Shown: positions 49,095-55,348 of the stretch, piece by piece | How the letters are laid out: each line of letters starts with the position of its first letter | Numbering within the stretch: the stretch's first letter is position 1 | Assembly (NCBI RefSeq): GCF_000955955.1 | Contig: NZ_JYJG01000125.1 | Location: 1 to 55,348 of the forward strand | Length of the DNA: 55,348 nt | Source of the DNA: Lentzea aerocolonigenes | GTDB lineage: Bacteria > Actinomycetota > Actinomycetes > Mycobacteriales > Pseudonocardiaceae | Direction of reading: 5' to 3' | Notes under the pieces: model-generated | Told to the model about the DNA's origin: nothing | The model's input: only the letters and a program-made list of their open reading frames with translations | Databases searched by the model: none | Program-made: the position numbers and the translations under genes

Positions 49095-52000
49095 TCACTG
49101 CCGGGCTCTCTCGATCACTTCCTCCAGCCGCAACGGACTGGGCGGGTGGTAGCTCAGGCACAGCGGCGCGCGCATCCGCCGGAACCCGAACGTGTCCCCG
49201 GTGGCGTAGAACTGCCCGCGCTCCAGCCGCGAGATGTCCGCGATCGAACTCCCCTTGGCCCGCGCCATGTCCGTGGCCGCGGCGATCTGCGCCGGACTGT
49301 TCAACCGCCCGAAGAACTGCGTCGTGGCATTGCCGGTCACCTGGTTGTGCACACCCTTGGGCGCCTGCGTGGCCAGCAACAACCCCAACCCGTACTTCCG
49401 AGCCTGCGACGCCAGCAGAATCGTCGTCTGCGTACAGGCCGTCACCCCACCGGACGGCGCGATCGTCTGCGCCTCGTCCATCACCATCAGCCCACCGAGC
49501 GGCCGATCCACCGCAGGGTTCCGCTTGATCCAGGCGAACACCTCCAGCTGCAGCTGACTGATGAACCCCTGCCGCTGCTCCTCCGACGGCAACCCGATGA
49601 AGCTGATCACCGAAACCCGCGCCCGCTTGCCCTGCGCGGGCGTGAGCAGCACCCCGGGATCAGTCGGTTCTCCTTGCCCGCCAAGCAGAGGATCGTTCAC
49701 CATCGCGGCCCGCAACGTCTCCGCGAGATCAGCCGCCGTGGCCGCCGCGGAATTCAGCTTGCTCACCCCGTCCGGCAACTCGGCCAGCAGATCCACGAAC
49801 CCGTTGAGATCCCTGCGGTCCTCACGCGCGTACCGCTTGAGCGCCTCCTTGAGCACGGCCCTCGCCCGCACCGCGAACTTCGTCCCGTTCGCAATCCGCG
49901 CATGCGGCACCAACCTCGCCACCGCAGCCTCCACCGCGGCACTGAACTCGTCCTCATCCCCACGCACGCCGGCAAAATCCGGCAGCGGATGAAAGGCCAG
50001 CGGCCGCCCGCTGGTGCGCCCCGGCGTCCACACCACGACCTCGGTCCCCGCGATGTACTCGGCGGCCTTGGCCTCGTCCCCGGGCCGCCACTCCCCTGGC
50101 TTCTCAGGCCAGGCATCGCCGAGGCGCGCCAGGTCGTTGTTGGGATCGAGCACGATCGCCGAGACCCCGCGCAACGCACACTCCTCGACGATCCGGCGCA
50201 ACAACACCGTCTTCCCGCTGCCGGACCCCGCGAACACGATCGCGTGCTTGCGCAACGACTCCAGCTCGATCCGGATCTCCCCGCCCATCCCGAGCACGAT
50301 CTCGCTGTCGCTCTCCGGTCGCTGCGGTTGTGGCTGAGGTTGTGGCTGTGGCTGTGGCTTCGGCGGAGGACGTGTCTCCTGGTGGCTTGCCGCGGTCCTC
50401 TCCTGCTCCGGCAACACCGAACGCAGGAACGTGGTGCTGCTGGCCGGTTTCCGCGCCACCAGCCACGCCAGCAGCTGGTGGGTCTGCACCGCGCAGATCT
50501 CCTTGAGCGCGCTGAAGGTCCGCAGGTCGTCGTCGGTGATGTCGACACACCGGCCGCCCGCGCTCTCGAGCTCGGCGACCAGTCTCTGCGTCACCGCGCC
50601 GTTCCAGCCCTTGGCCCCGTTGCGAATGATGACCAGATGCCTGCCGCGACCTCCGCGAGTTCCCTCCGCCGCGTCCCGCGCGTCCCGCAGCTTGCGCAGC
50701 ACCCGGTTGCCGTGGCTGCTGGCGATGAACCGCATGCCCCAGCGTTCCTGGGTGTCCAGCTCCTCGTTGACGGTGAGCCGCAGACCCGCGTGCAGCCGCA
50801 TGTCGTCCGAATGCGGCTCAGGATGCCATTTCAGCTCGTCGTTGCCGACCTCGGTGATCCAGGACTTCAGCCCGGCCAGCAGCAACGCCGGCAGCACTTC
50901 GTCCTCATTGGACTGTCTGATGTCCACGGCCCGAATCTCCGCGGCCTGCTTCAACCTCTCGAACCTGGCGTCGAACTCCGCCATGTAGTCCGGCTCGGCC
51001 CCGACGACGACCGGGGCTTGGACCACCTCGGACGGCGGCTCCTCGCCGAACGAGCCCAGTTCCCTGATCTCGCCGTACAAACAGGCTTCCGCGTGCGCGT
51101 GCACCCGCTTGAGCAGCTGGCGCGGAGTGCGGTTCTCCCAGTTGGCCGGGGTGAACGCACTGGGCGCCACCGGCCAGGTCGGGTGCGGCGGCACGATCCC
51201 GTTGCGCTGGTAGATGACACCGAGCCAGCGCTCCACCAACCTCCTGCCGATCTCCGGATCGGCGATGGCGGCGAGAATCGGCGTCGTGGTGAAGCGGTCG
51301 CCGACGGTGTCGCTCGCGATCGACTTCAGCATCATCCACGTGTCGATCAGGCACGCCACCACGGTGACCGTGCGCCTGGTGGTCTCGCGGAGCTGCATCA
51401 GCCCGTCCGAGATGTCCGCGATCTCCTGCACCAGCTCGGGGTTGGTCACCTTCGCCCCGACCTCGTCCTGACCCTTGTTGACCAACGTGTCCAGCTGGTC
51501 GACCGCGATGACGCACGGACCGGTCATCGCGAGGACCCGTGACATGTCACGCACCAGCGCACGGGACGGGTTCGCCTCGGACGGCAGACCCCAGCGGCGG
51601 CGTTCCGCGCTCGACTCGTCCACACCCTTCAGGTAGGACCTGCCGATGTCCGAGTCCTCCGAGCCGTACAGCACGAGAGCGCGGATGGTGTCCCCGCACT
51701 CCACCGCGATCCTGGGGTCGACCTTGCGCAACGCGCTGAGGAACGTCTTGAGGTGATCAGGCGTCAGCGGTGCTTCGCCCACCACAGCACGCGCGATCTC
51801 CGGCGACACGTCCGCGCCCAGACACAGCTGGCGCAACAACACCGCGAGCTGGATGTCGCCGTCATCGTTGGCACGCCGCAGCTCACTGCGCATGGCGTCG
51901 GCGACGTCGTCCCAGAAGGCCTTGCCCGACGTGACCTCGACCAGGAAGAAGTAGCCGCCCTCCTGCTGGACGATCCGGCGAACCGTGCCCAGCAGGTGCG

Positions 52001-52211
52001 TCTTCCCGACGCCCTTCTCCCCTTGCAGCACCAGGCCACCGACGCTCGGGCCGACGCTGTCCCTCGCGTCGGCGATGCCCGCCCGGAGCCGGTGTTCTGC
52101 CCTGGTGTGCAGGCCGTCGACGTGGAACGGGGAGGCGTGCCATACGTCGTCGGGGGTCTCGGCCGAGTTGAACCGCACGACCGCCAGCGCCTCGCGCAGG
52201 TGCTCGGTCAT
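49095..52211 (-). CDS. Giant two-module P-loop protein: AAA+ module plus HerA/FtsK-like module
   Basis: 1038 residues. N-terminal AAA+/STAND-like module with Walker A LVLQGEKGVGKTHLLG (GEKGVGKT 64-71) and Walker B CVIAVDQLDTLV, resembling BREX BrxC/PglY-type or ORC-like ATPases. A middle region (about 420-610) has a restriction/nucleotide-binding-like segment RHLVIIRNGAKGWNGAV. A Pro-Gln hexanucleotide-encoded linker (about 620-637, PKPQPQPQPQ) leads to a HerA-type module: Walker A FAGSGSGKTVLLRRIV (about 655-663), LDPNNDLARLGDAWP, Walker B GLMVMDEAQTI (about 908) and LATQAPKGVHNQVTGN. HerA-like proteins pump or remodel DNA as hexamers. The ATG overlaps the winged-helix gene stop by 4 bp; last gene of the TIR operon. 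Confidence 0.88.
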   Translation of the reverse strand: MTEHLREALAVVRFNSAETPDDVWHASPFHVDGLHTRAEHRLRAGIADARDSVGPSVGGLVLQGEKGVGKTHLLGTVRRIVQQEGGYFFLVEVTSGKAFWDDVADAMRSELRRANDDGDIQLAVLLRQLCLGADVSPEIARAVVGEAPLTPDHLKTFLSALRKVDPRIAVECGDTIRALVLYGSEDSDIGRSYLKGVDESSAERRRWGLPSEANPSRALVRDMSRVLAMTGPCVIAVDQLDTLVNKGQDEVGAKVTNPELVQEIADISDGLMQLRETTRRTVTVVACLIDTWMMLKSIASDTVGDRFTTTPILAAIADPEIGRRLVERWLGVIYQRNGIVPPHPTWPVAPSAFTPANWENRTPRQLLKRVHAHAEACLYGEIRELGSFGEEPPSEVVQAPVVVGAEPDYMAEFDARFERLKQAAEIRAVDIRQSNEDEVLPALLLAGLKSWITEVGNDELKWHPEPHSDDMRLHAGLRLTVNEELDTQERWGMRFIASSHGNRVLRKLRDARDAAEGTRGGRGRHLVIIRNGAKGWNGAVTQRLVAELESAGGRCVDITDDDLRTFSALKEICAVQTHQLLAWLVARKPASSTTFLRSVLPEQERTAASHQETRPPPKPQPQPQPQPQPQRPESDSEIVLGMGGEIRIELESLRKHAIVFAGSGSGKTVLLRRIVEECALRGVSAIVLDPNNDLARLGDAWPEKPGEWRPGDEAKAAEYIAGTEVVVWTPGRTSGRPLAFHPLPDFAGVRGDEDEFSAAVEAAVARLVPHARIANGTKFAVRARAVLKEALKRYAREDRRDLNGFVDLLAELPDGVSKLNSAAATAADLAETLRAAMVNDPLLGGQGEPTDPGVLLTPAQGKRARVSVISFIGLPSEEQRQGFISQLQLEVFAWIKRNPAVDRPLGGLMVMDEAQTIAPSGGVTACTQTTILLASQARKYGLGLLLATQAPKGVHNQVTGNATTQFFGRLNSPAQIAAATDMARAKGSSIADISRLERGQFYATGDTFGFRRMRAPLCLSYHPPSPLRLEEVIERARQ

Positions 52212-52813
52212 GATTCCTCGATCGCCATGAGGTGCTTGTCCTCGCCGCCGATGCTGATGGCGGCCGCGTGGTCCTCGTCGGTCAGCACCTTGGTGTTCGA
52301 GCTGGGCACCAGATGGGTGGAACCGTCGCGCACCATCTTCAGCAGCGTCTCGTCCACCTCGTCGCGGCCGGCGCCGTCAAGACGCGGGCGGAGCTTCGCC
52401 AGCCGGACCCAGTCCTGGTAACCGTCGCCCAGCTCCAGGTAGACCTGCCGGATCAGCTCCTCCAGCCCACGCGACCGGATCGCCTCCACCAGCAGGCCTC
52501 GATCCCGCAGGAACGGGACCATCCGCCGGAGCAGTTCCTGGTTCACCCGCGCCTGCGGCCCCACCCGTGAGGGCAGGTCGCTCTCGACGAGGTGCGTCAT
52601 GCACCACTCGATGCCCTTGTCGGTGATCTTGTGGACGAGCCGCCTGCCGTCCTTCGACGTCTCGAGGAGCTTGTCGCGGTTCACCGGGTCGCGATCCTTG
52701 GGCACGAGCGAGATCTTGTAGGTGTCCTTCAGCTCCACGTTGGGCACTTCGCGGTTGGCCAGCATCAGGACCATCAGTGCCGACTTGGCGCTGGTTGCGT
52801 ACTTCTCCGGCAT
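52208..52813 (-). CDS. Winged-helix protein of the TIR operon
   Basis: 201 residues from the ATG at 52813 (AAGGCGG 7 nt upstream; a GTG directly before it is also possible). The first ~85 residues read as a winged helix: SAKSALMVLMLANREVPNVELK, KLLETSKDGRRLVHKITDKGIEWC (key ITDKGIEW). The rest is helical, including NQELLRRMVPFLRDRGLLVEAI, and ends with an acidic tail (ISIGGEDKHLMAIEES). No enzyme motif. It starts 11 nt after the KGGVGR ATPase stop and its end overlaps the giant ATPase start, so it is probably a DNA- or partner-binding subunit of the same complex, or the operon's regulator. Confidence 0.8.
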   Translation of the reverse strand: MPEKYATSAKSALMVLMLANREVPNVELKDTYKISLVPKDRDPVNRDKLLETSKDGRRLVHKITDKGIEWCMTHLVESDLPSRVGPQARVNQELLRRMVPFLRDRGLLVEAIRSRGLEELIRQVYLELGDGYQDWVRLAKLRPRLDGAGRDEVDETLLKMVRDGSTHLVPSSNTKVLTDEDHAAAISIGGEDKHLMAIEES

Positions 52814-52824
52814 CACGCCGCCTT

Positions 52825-54465
52825 TCAGTCGGTGAACGCGTTGATTCGTCGCTCGATCCGGGCGAGCAGTGCGCTCACCTCGTTGCGCAGTGCCCCGGGA
52901 ACCGCCACCCCGGTGCCGTTGCGGTGCGGTTTGCTCAGCAGCAGCAGGTCTGCCGACCGGTCGCGCAGCAGGTCCATGTCGCCGTCGTCGAGCGCACCGG
53001 CCATGCCCCGCACCGTTTCCTCGACCAGCACGAACCTCCCGGCGTACGGGAGCTGGTCCGGCACCTCGCGCAGCGCGGCCTCAGCGCTCCTGAACGCTTC
53101 CTGGTCCGGTTCCGTCTCGGCGGCGGGCGTGGCCTTGATGAGGTCGTGCAGCTCCCTTGCCACGCGCACTGGTCGTGCGGACGGTTCGAACTCCAGGTGC
53201 CGGAGGTTGCGCAGGAATCCCGGCAGCAGCTCACGATCCGTGCCACGGGTCACCACGCAGAACATCTGCCGTTGCGTGCCGTCCGGTCCGAGCGCACGCC
53301 GCGCGAACCGTTCCGCCTCGGTCAGCTGCCACCGGCTGAGCCCGCCGTCGATCAGGAGGCAGAGGTGTTCGGCGGGGTCGCCGGTGTGGTCGAGGATCTC
53401 CGGATCACCCGACACCGACCTGTCCACCTTCACGCCCAGCAGCCGCAACTCGGTGATCAGCTGGGTCGAGGTGCGCCACAACGGCCTCGGGCTGGACACC
53501 AGCAGATCCAGGTCGAACTTCCGGCGCCGCGAACGTGCGGCGGCCACATACGCGTCGCGGTTGTCCGCCAGCAGGTCAGTGCGGTCGAACTCCTGCGCGA
53601 TCACCGCGGCGACGGTCTCCAGCGCGAACGAGATCTGGTTCGGTGACGGAGACTTCTCCTCCAGCACCGGCAGCAGCTCGCCAAAGCTCCAGTACGAGAC
53701 GTACGGAACCGTGAGATGGCGCAGCATCAGGTCTGGCTTCACGCTCTTGACCAGCCAGTTGCGGAAGAGCGGTGCCACCACGCCGGCCGACTTCTTCTGC
53801 CATTCCGCGGCCCGCTCGTACTCGACCGTGTTGTCCAGCCGGGACAACAGGGGCATCACCTGGTGCCGTGGTCTGTCGTAGGGCAGGCGATCCCTCGCCT
53901 GGTCCGCGAGATGGGCGATGTCGACGACGTCGTTGAGGTTCTGGTCGTTGGCGGTGAACACCACCACCAGCCGATCAGGCAGCTGCGCGGTGCAGATGCT
54001 CGCGATGTCCGAGACGCCGGTGCGGCTGTCGATCAGCACGAAGTCGTATTGGGCGATCCACTCGGCGCGGCGTTCTTCGAGGAACTCGGCGAACCCGTCC
54101 TCGTAAAGCTCCTCCCAGTCGATCTCCTGCATCCGGGGCGCGTAGGAGGGGTCGAGCCGGTCGTCGACGACCTTGCCGGCGGCCATCAGGTCGAGCACGC
54201 CGTTCTCGACATCGACGCGCACGGTGTGCGAGGCGGGAGCTTCGATTTTCTGCATGAAGTCGTGTGCGAGATCGACCACACCGCTGTCAGGTGGCTGGGA
54301 AAGGTGCGGGCGGAAGTAGAGGTGCAGGCCCGGCGCTTCCAGATCCCAATCGATCGCGAGCACCCGATAGCCCCAGCGTGCGAGCAGCACCGCCGTGTTG
54401 GCCAGGGTGAAGCTGCGCCCGACGCCACCTTTGTAGGAGTAGAACGTGATCACGGTTCCGGACAT
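52825..54465 (-). CDS. ParA/MinD-like KGGVGR-variant ATPase with TIR-like C-terminal region
   Basis: 546 residues. Deviant Walker A YSYKGGVGRSFTLANTA (KGGVGRS at about residues 11-17; usual ParA has KGGVGKT), A' motif VLAIDWDLEAPGLHLYF, Walker B FVLIDSRTGVSD and VVVFTANDQN. Loss of the second lysine in favour of Arg is known in a distinct branch of these ATPases that keeps company with TIR domains. After a helical section, residues about 315-460 (FDLDLLVSSPRPLWRTSTQLITEL, HLCLLIDGGLSRWQLTEAERFARRAL) resemble a degenerate TIR/response domain. The start overlaps the TIR gene end by 16 bp. Likely the switch that senses and relays activation to the TIR effector. Confidence 0.87.
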   Translation of the reverse strand: MSGTVITFYSYKGGVGRSFTLANTAVLLARWGYRVLAIDWDLEAPGLHLYFRPHLSQPPDSGVVDLAHDFMQKIEAPASHTVRVDVENGVLDLMAAGKVVDDRLDPSYAPRMQEIDWEELYEDGFAEFLEERRAEWIAQYDFVLIDSRTGVSDIASICTAQLPDRLVVVFTANDQNLNDVVDIAHLADQARDRLPYDRPRHQVMPLLSRLDNTVEYERAAEWQKKSAGVVAPLFRNWLVKSVKPDLMLRHLTVPYVSYWSFGELLPVLEEKSPSPNQISFALETVAAVIAQEFDRTDLLADNRDAYVAAARSRRRKFDLDLLVSSPRPLWRTSTQLITELRLLGVKVDRSVSGDPEILDHTGDPAEHLCLLIDGGLSRWQLTEAERFARRALGPDGTQRQMFCVVTRGTDRELLPGFLRNLRHLEFEPSARPVRVARELHDLIKATPAAETEPDQEAFRSAEAALREVPDQLPYAGRFVLVEETVRGMAGALDDGDMDLLRDRSADLLLLSKPHRNGTGVAVPGALRNEVSALLARIERRINAFTD

Positions 54466-55058
54466 CGCTTGAACCTCGGTAAGGGTGTGCGCGGAGTGAC
54501 GATCGGATCGGGGCGTTCGACAATCGGCCAGTCCGGCTGCCAGTCGGGCACCTGGTCCACCAGCTCCACCAGATCACGCGCCAGCTGTTTCACTTCTTTG
54601 TGGAAGTGGATGTAGTCGACCGTCTGCTGGTAAACCGGATCAGGATGTGCGTACTCCTTGAAGTCGTGCCATTTGCGCATCCGTTCCGCGATCGGGAAGT
54701 TCTCCGAGTCCGAGTAGAGAATGGGGTAGATCAACCCCTGGGAGACCTCGCCGCTGGCCAGCCCCAGCATCTCCTCCCGCGCTCGCATGCTGTCCAGTTC
54801 CGACATGCACCAGCCGGACCTGAAGTAGTGCGGCGTCATCACCTGGATCATGATCTTGCTGTGACGCAGCGAGGTCGTCAGGTTGTGCGACCACTCCACG
54901 GCACGCGGCATGTGGCGGTCCATGTACACCTTGGGCGCGGGCGCACACTCGTCGGCAAGGCACTCGACGAGTTTGTTGTAGAAGTGGTTCAGCAGCCATT
55001 TCTGCACACTGCCCTGGCGGCTGTAGCTGATGAAGAAATCGAACTGGTAGCCGGACAC
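54450..55058 (-). CDS. TIR-domain protein (probable effector)
   Basis: 202 residues from the GTG at 55058; an ATG at 55112 is in frame, but the codons between are AT-rich (runs of T) and look like a promoter, so the shorter form is preferred. The TIR core is complete: YQFDFFISYSRQGSV (box 1), PKVYMDRHMPRAVEW (BB loop), SKIMIQVMTPHYFRSGWCMSELDSM, whose Glu is the usual NADase catalytic residue, and LIYPILYSDSENFP. The C-terminal ~70 residues are helical (FHKEVKQLARDLVELVDQVPDW). TIR effectors of bacterial immunity cleave NAD+ or make signalling derivatives. First gene of the operon, 217 bp from tRNA-Val. Confidence 0.9.
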   Translation of the reverse strand: MSGYQFDFFISYSRQGSVQKWLLNHFYNKLVECLADECAPAPKVYMDRHMPRAVEWSHNLTTSLRHSKIMIQVMTPHYFRSGWCMSELDSMRAREEMLGLASGEVSQGLIYPILYSDSENFPIAERMRKWHDFKEYAHPDPVYQQTVDYIHFHKEVKQLARDLVELVDQVPDWQPDWPIVERPDPIVTPRTPLPRFKRCPEP

Positions 55059-55167
55059 AGCGCATAACGGTAGATGCGATTCACTCGCGATAAAAGACAA
55101 AAAAGTGGGCATTTGAGCCCGCTTCGACCAAAAATTGGACAAAAACTGGGCGAGCCACAGCGGGGGT

Positions 55168-55213
55168 CCGGGGGCGCAGCGCCCCGGCTGGGGTCTGGGG
55201 GCTTGGCCCCCAG
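55168..55213. repeat. GC-rich twin hairpin block downstream of the tRNA
   Basis: CCGGGG(G)CGC and GCGCCCCGG form one stem (about 55168-55187), and CTGGGGGC (55195-55202) with GCCCCCAG (55206-55213) forms a second with a 3-base loop. Such GGGGTCTGGGGGC-type blocks recur at gene ends in actinomycetes, and this one lies upstream of the TIR promoter. It could be a dispersed repeat or an extra terminator. Confidence 0.55.
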
Positions 55214-55223
55214 AAAACACTAA

Positions 55224-55265
55224 GGGGCGAGGTGGTTCGCGCTTTCCGCGAACACACCTCGCCCC
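55224..55265 (-). terminator. Terminator of the tRNA-Val transcript
   Basis: GGGGCGAGGTG-GTTCGCG (55224-55241) pairs with CGCGAAC-A-CACCTCGCCCC (55247-55265) in an ~18-bp stem with one bulge and a short loop. On the minus strand it starts 11 nt after the tRNA 3' end and is followed by TTAGTGTTTTC, a fair T-rich tail. Confidence 0.85.
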
Positions 55266-55275
55266 TCGGCCCTTA

Positions 55276-55347
<72 letters not shown>

Positions 55348-55348
55348 G

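Noticed and set aside
50315..50365. Short tandem repeat suggesting a CRISPR or minisatellite
   Set aside because: It is an in-frame hexanucleotide run coding for the Pro-Gln linker of the ATPase; there are no spacers.
49146..51542. 798-codon plus-strand open frame opposite the giant ATPase
   Set aside because: An Arg/His/Pro-rich shadow; both ATPase modules on the minus strand have intact motifs.
55140..55265. Riboswitch or small RNA between tRNA-Val and the TIR gene
   Set aside because: The hairpins are explained by a tRNA terminator and a common GC-rich block; no known riboswitch core could be recognised.

Overview
The window is high-GC, densely packed DNA from a filamentous actinomycete. 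A conservon (sensor kinase, roadblock, DUF742, GTPase), an ECF41 sigma factor, several SARP/AfsR-type NB-ARC-TPR regulators, XRE-DUF5753 regulators, many GTG starts and apparent leaderless promoters all fit. The gene mix resembles Pseudonocardiaceae such as Lentzea or Saccharothrix, but that is an inference from gene style, not a proven placement. No transposase or integrase was seen.

Left part (1-10.5 kb): a four-gene conservon running off the left edge; a secreted beta-propeller protein; a FAD monooxygenase broken by a one-base frameshift; an ECF41 sigma factor coupled to an NADH-dehydrogenase-like flavoprotein; an XRE-DUF5753 regulator; a minimal NB-ARC ATPase without the usual flanking domains; and an MmpS-like lipoprotein.

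Purine catabolism (10.5-20.9 kb): a PucR-type regulator with a small downstream gene faces an operon for hydroxyisourate hydrolase, the three xanthine dehydrogenase subunits, an 8-oxoguanine-deaminase-like amidohydrolase, a guanine-deaminase-like enzyme, an AzgA-type purine permease, the XdhC maturation factor and a small protein resembling the C-terminal domain of allophanate hydrolase. Together these would import purine bases, deaminate them, oxidise them to urate and process the hydroxyisourate formed from urate. No urate oxidase lies in the window.

Transport and regulation (20.9-43 kb): a drug-type ABC exporter with its own two-component system; LysR/SDR genes; a TetR regulator divergent from an IsdI-like haem monooxygenase, with two tandem palindromic operators between them; a leaderless AfsR-like STAND regulator; a DUF305 lipoprotein divergent from an LVIVD-repeat protein across a strong inverted repeat; and a seven-gene minus-strand operon (binding-protein-dependent importer, LtrA, VOC, MFS).

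Right part (42-55.3 kb): an accessory-looking region with a VWA protein, an uncharacterised 312-residue protein, a SARP-NB-ARC-TPR regulator, an XRE-TPR-like regulator, a 57-residue secreted peptide, a shrunken TIR-like protein and, next to tRNA-Val(GAC), a compact four-gene operon: TIR protein, KGGVGR-type ParA-like ATPase, winged-helix protein, and a very large protein joining an AAA+ module to a HerA/FtsK-like module. This operon is the best candidate for an undescribed (probably immune or conflict) system.
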